A stretch of 40,429 nt of DNA from Candidatus Gastranaerophilales bacterium. GTDB taxonomy: Bacteria > Cyanobacteriota > Vampirovibrionia > Gastranaerophilales > Gastranaerophilaceae. The notes beneath the pieces are model-generated. The model worked only from the letters and a program-made list of their open reading frames with translations, ran no database searches and was not told the origin of the DNA. Below, in pieces: positions 38,501-40,429 of this stretch. The translations under genes were made by a program, and so were the position numbers. The stretch covers positions 1 to 40,429 of the forward strand of contig CANQML010000007.1 of assembly GCA_947624935.1 (NCBI GenBank). Reading direction: 5' to 3'. The first letter of the stretch is position 1. The number at the start of each line of letters is the position of its first letter.

Positions 38501-39016
38501 TTATAAATCGATTTTCTCAGGATTGACAGCGTTATTATAAAGCCAAGCCGCCACACCACCGCCACCGGGTAACAATGCACCAGGTAATGTCCAAAGTGTT
38601 TGTTGTGATTTAATTTCTTTTATCAATTTTTTATCTTTTTCCGCATCAAGGTTATATTTTTTTGCTATTTTTTCATCGGATCTTAATCCGTAATAAGCTG
38701 TTGAAAATATCCCGCCGAAAATTGACCAACCCGAAGCTTTGCATCTTGCTTTTGCAATTAATTCTTTTTTCTCTGAATCGGTTAATTCACTATTTCCGCT
38801 AAAAGAAACCGTATCTTTTTTCGGGGTTCTTTCAAGCTGAACTTTTTGTTGGTCTTTAAGAAAAGCTGTCATAAATTCATCAACCGGCATTTGACGGACG
38901 CCGTTTTTATCGCCCTGTATGGTAACAATTCCGTCTTTTTTTGTCGCCGTGCAATTTTCACCGTAACTTGTTGTATATTTTATCACTTGAAACGGTTGAA
39001 TGGTATTTTCTGCCAT
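38501..39016 (-). CDS. Small VSFS-motif protein with Gly-rich hydrophobic segment
   Basis: 171 residues from ATG 39016, which has AAGGAG six bases upstream. A polar N-terminal domain (about 1-55, FQVIKYTTSYGENCTATKKD) is followed by the VSFSGN motif (about residues 70-75) that echoes VSFKAN in the protein at 9748. Next come a charged helix (ELTDSEKKELIAKARCKASG), and two weakly hydrophobic glycine-rich stretches, SIFGGIFSTAYYG and LPGALLPGGGGVAAWLYN. No enzyme or transport signature. It resembles small lineage-specific proteins of unknown function in Gastranaerophilales. Neighbours are repeats on one side and the pseudopilin on the other. Confidence 0.7.
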   Translation of the reverse strand: MAENTIQPFQVIKYTTSYGENCTATKKDGIVTIQGDKNGVRQMPVDEFMTAFLKDQQKVQLERTPKKDTVSFSGNSELTDSEKKELIAKARCKASGWSIFGGIFSTAYYGLRSDEKIAKKYNLDAEKDKKLIKEIKSQQTLWTLPGALLPGGGGVAAWLYNNAVNPEKIDL

Positions 39017-39182
39017 AATAGCTCCTTTCACAAATATCTACACAATTTAATAAAAACACAAACGTGAAAAAATTTGCTACAGGTACACTACGGACATGAC
39101 ATAACATACAGCATTATACTTGAGTTTCAGCCGTTTTGAAAAAGTTTTTACATTTTGTTACATTTTAATAAATTTGACGGTC

Positions 39183-40139
39183 TTAGTCGGAACATTTATG
39201 TTTACCGTCCCAGCTTAGGTCATCACAGTGCAAATAGTCCATGTTACCGTTTTCAATCACCCATGCGGTACAACCGTAACCGTTCAAGTTGCTTTTTTGG
39301 CTCAAATTACAATCCGAAGCGAATGTACGCAACCTTGTTTGATATTTACTTCCCATTGGAATAATACCGTATTTCGTATAATAAAATAAAAATACATCTT
39401 TTCCGGTAGCATTTGGCGGATTAACACCGTTTAAATCCACACCTATCTCGCCGCATACATTATTTAATAAAAGATTATTACCGAAATTTTCGCTACAATT
39501 GCTACTTATTACGGTACTAAGCACTATATATACCCCGTCAGGTAATACAGCATATCTCTTAAAATAACCAAATTCTGTTCCGTCCATTGAGAAACGCGGA
39601 TAATCTATCACATTATCAACTAAGTCTGTTTTAAGATACGGTAAAATATATGTAAGCGGTTTAGTTGCATTTTTGAAATATTCCGACAACTTTTCTTCAT
39701 AATCTTCATCATCCGGTGAACCACCTACTGAAATAGCATTACTCAAACCCCATTGCGTAGGATCTCCGTTTTCTTGTATTGCCATTGAATAAGCCTGATT
39801 TAATACGGAATAAACTTTTTTAAGTTTAGTTACGGTAACTTTTTCCTGATAATTACTTATTAAAGTCGGGATAGTCATCGCAGCAACTATGCCGATGACG
39901 GCTAACGTGATGAGGACTTCAGCGAGGGTGAAGGCGGCTTCGTTAAGACGATAGGACGTTAAGTTCTTTACATTAAGCAGGCTCTGTGGAGTGCTACTGA
40001 TACCGTCATTGCGAGGAACGAAGTGACGAAGCAATCCATTCAATAGATTGCCGCGTCGGGCTGCGCTATGCTTGCCCTCCTCGCAATGACGTGTGACATC
40101 ATGCCTTGTTGCTTTTTCATCAACCAAATTTTTTTTCAT
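39183..40139 (-). CDS. Pseudopilin with 69-residue repeat-derived leader
   Basis: 318 residues from ATG 40139, chosen because AAAGGAT lies seven bases upstream and the sequence around it matches the leader of the gene at 23688. Residues about 16-46 (RHCEEGKHSAARRGNLLNGL onward) are the translation of the 86-bp palindromic element (40005-40090), and SLLNVKNL comes from the GAGCCTAATT element. The core FTLAEVLITLAVIGIV starts at Phe70 after Ala, then AAMTIPTLISNYQEK. The mature protein is about 249 residues with four or more cysteines near the C terminus (SSNCSENFG, NNVCGEIGV, ASDCNLSQ, GYGCTAWV), so disulfides are likely. Partner secretion genes are absent. It resembles secretion-type pseudopilins more than fibre pilins, but this cannot be settled here. 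Confidence 0.83.
   Translation of the reverse strand: MKKNLVDEKATRHDVTRHCEEGKHSAARRGNLLNGLLRHFVPRNDGISSTPQSLLNVKNLTSYRLNEAAFTLAEVLITLAVIGIVAAMTIPTLISNYQEKVTVTKLKKVYSVLNQAYSMAIQENGDPTQWGLSNAISVGGSPDDEDYEEKLSEYFKNATKPLTYILPYLKTDLVDNVIDYPRFSMDGTEFGYFKRYAVLPDGVYIVLSTVISSNCSENFGNNLLLNNVCGEIGVDLNGVNPPNATGKDVFLFYYTKYGIIPMGSKYQTRLRTFASDCNLSQKSNLNGYGCTAWVIENGNMDYLHCDDLSWDGKHKCSD
39939..39977 (-). repeat. GAGCCT..TTAATGTAAAGAA repeat in a pseudopilin leader
   Basis: Minus-strand copy of the element at 85, 1289 and 24851. It ends next to the codons for the pilin core, as in the pseudopilin at the left end of the window. Confidence 0.75.
40005..40090. repeat. 86-bp palindromic CATTGCGAG element, copy C, inside a coding region
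   Basis: Full-length copy read in frame by the 40139 pseudopilin. Its length of 86 does not divide by three, so frame was restored by the flanks. Confidence 0.85.
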
Positions 40140-40163
40140 GATTTTTATCCTTTCTTTTTTCCT

Positions 40164-40182
40164 GTTGGGCTGAAAGCCCAAC
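40164..40182 (+). repeat. Short hairpin repeat, copy e
   Basis: GTTGGGCTGAAAGCCCAAC, 8-bp stem with a three-base loop, followed by CTAC. It abuts the leader of the 40139 pseudopilin, and a half copy (AGCCCAACAGGA) precedes the leader of the 23688 pseudopilin. Confidence 0.75.
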
Positions 40183-40199
40183 CTACTACCAATTTTTCT

Positions 40200-40219
40200 G
40201 TTGGCATAGTAATGCCAAC
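40200..40219 (+). repeat. Short hairpin repeat with AGTA loop, copy d
   Basis: GTTGGCATAGTAATGCCAAC, 8-bp stem and AGTA loop, followed by CTAC. Reverse complement of copy c at 37958. Confidence 0.82.
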
Positions 40220-40230
40220 CTACATTTTTT

Positions 40231-40265
40231 ATGGATTGCTTCGTCACTTCGTTCCTCGCAATGAC
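40231..40265. repeat. Half copy of the 86-bp palindromic element, copy E
   Basis: It starts at ATGGATTGCTTCGTCACTTC and ends in TCCTCGCAATGAC, lacking the left arm. It adjoins copy d. Confidence 0.72.
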
Positions 40266-40429
40266 GAATGCTATTTTGCAGCACAAATTGTGCCTTCGGC
40301 ACATTAAACACTTCACTCACCTTACTCACTCTACTCACTTCACTCACTTTAAAGCCACTCTTGACACAAGCGTCAAAAGCATGCATAATCTCCCCAAAAC
40401 CTAAGCTATGAGCGCAAGAACGGGGGGGG

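Larger units (their letters stand above)
40140..40429. other. Repeat-rich right edge
   Basis: No gene is supported. It has two hairpin repeats (40164-40182 and 40200-40219), a half copy of the 86-bp element (40231-40265), CTCACTTTACTCAC-type words (about 40310-40352) and ends in a C followed by eight Gs, likely a contig end. Confidence 0.8.

Noticed and set aside
1-40429. tRNA, rRNA, riboswitch or prophage genes
   Set aside because: I scanned intergenic regions by eye and saw no cloverleaf, conserved rRNA segments, known riboswitch cores, integrase or structural phage genes. A covariance-model search would be needed to exclude small RNAs.

Overview
The window looks like a whole contig from an uncultured, AT-rich, Gram-negative gut-type bacterium. 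My best placement is the non-photosynthetic cyanobacterial sister lineage Vampirovibrionia/Melainabacteria, order Gastranaerophilales. The support is: lipid A and LPS-core genes (lpxD, lpxC, fabZ, an hldE-type adenylyltransferase, two GT9 glycosyltransferases) beside plsY, murJ and a SpoIID-family protein; several pseudopilins with an almost invariant FTLAEVL...AVIGIVAAMTIP core; small proteins with a VSFK/VSFS motif; and a CPHG...CPIC ribbon protein. The placement is inference from remembered family patterns. No rRNA or tRNA is visible. Both ends fall inside dispersed repeats and the right end finishes in eight Gs, as expected for a contig broken at repeats.

Layout, left to right. 1-1508: end of a pseudopilin gene, then a 570-bp repeat block. 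1509-4871: ruvC, a small membrane protein and mtnA, then a putative zinc protease gene that appears to be inserted between mtnA and tsaC, because a 27-bp direct repeat flanks it. 4910-8659 (minus): spoIID-like, murJ, tsaC, overlapping end to start. 8699-9751: hemW, divergent from spoIID, then a small minus-strand protein. 10248-16092: an operon of a TonB-like acidic membrane protein, a small sigma factor and a zinc-ribbon P-loop/TPR-like protein, met by a convergent LysM protein. 16722-22096: ROK sugar kinase, GT9, a GAF-GGDEF-HD regulator, thiL and ispD. 22160-24620: a minus-strand protein with a possible annexin-like repeat, an Xre regulator and a divergent pseudopilin. 24914-27718 (minus): hldE-type gene, lpxD, lpxC, fabZ. 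27818-29810: GT9 and asd, overlapping at their 3' ends. 29919-33579 (minus): four lineage-type proteins of unknown function. 33763-36158 (minus): plsY, then the GGGtGRT and Fe-S scaffold-like pair. 36218-37561: mpg and a PlsC-like acyltransferase. 37562-38500: a 900-bp repeat block. 38501-40429: a small VSFS protein, a third pseudopilin and more repeats.

How the genes fit together. Most are housekeeping: envelope building (lipid A acylation, heptose addition, lipid II flipping, phosphatidate synthesis), DNA repair (ruvC, mpg), and cofactor, isoprenoid and amino-acid steps (thiL, ispD, hemW, mtnA, asd). The less ordinary layer is the set of surface pseudopilins, dispersed repeats that read in frame into the pseudopilin leader peptides, and a recurrent promoter layout. 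In eight genes a TATAAT or TAAAAT box ends exactly six bases before the ATG, which predicts leaderless mRNAs. The strongest candidates for undescribed biology are the repeat/pseudopilin leader association, the leaderless promoter layout, the protease insertion at mtnA/tsaC and the TonB-like/sigma/ribbon-ATPase operon.
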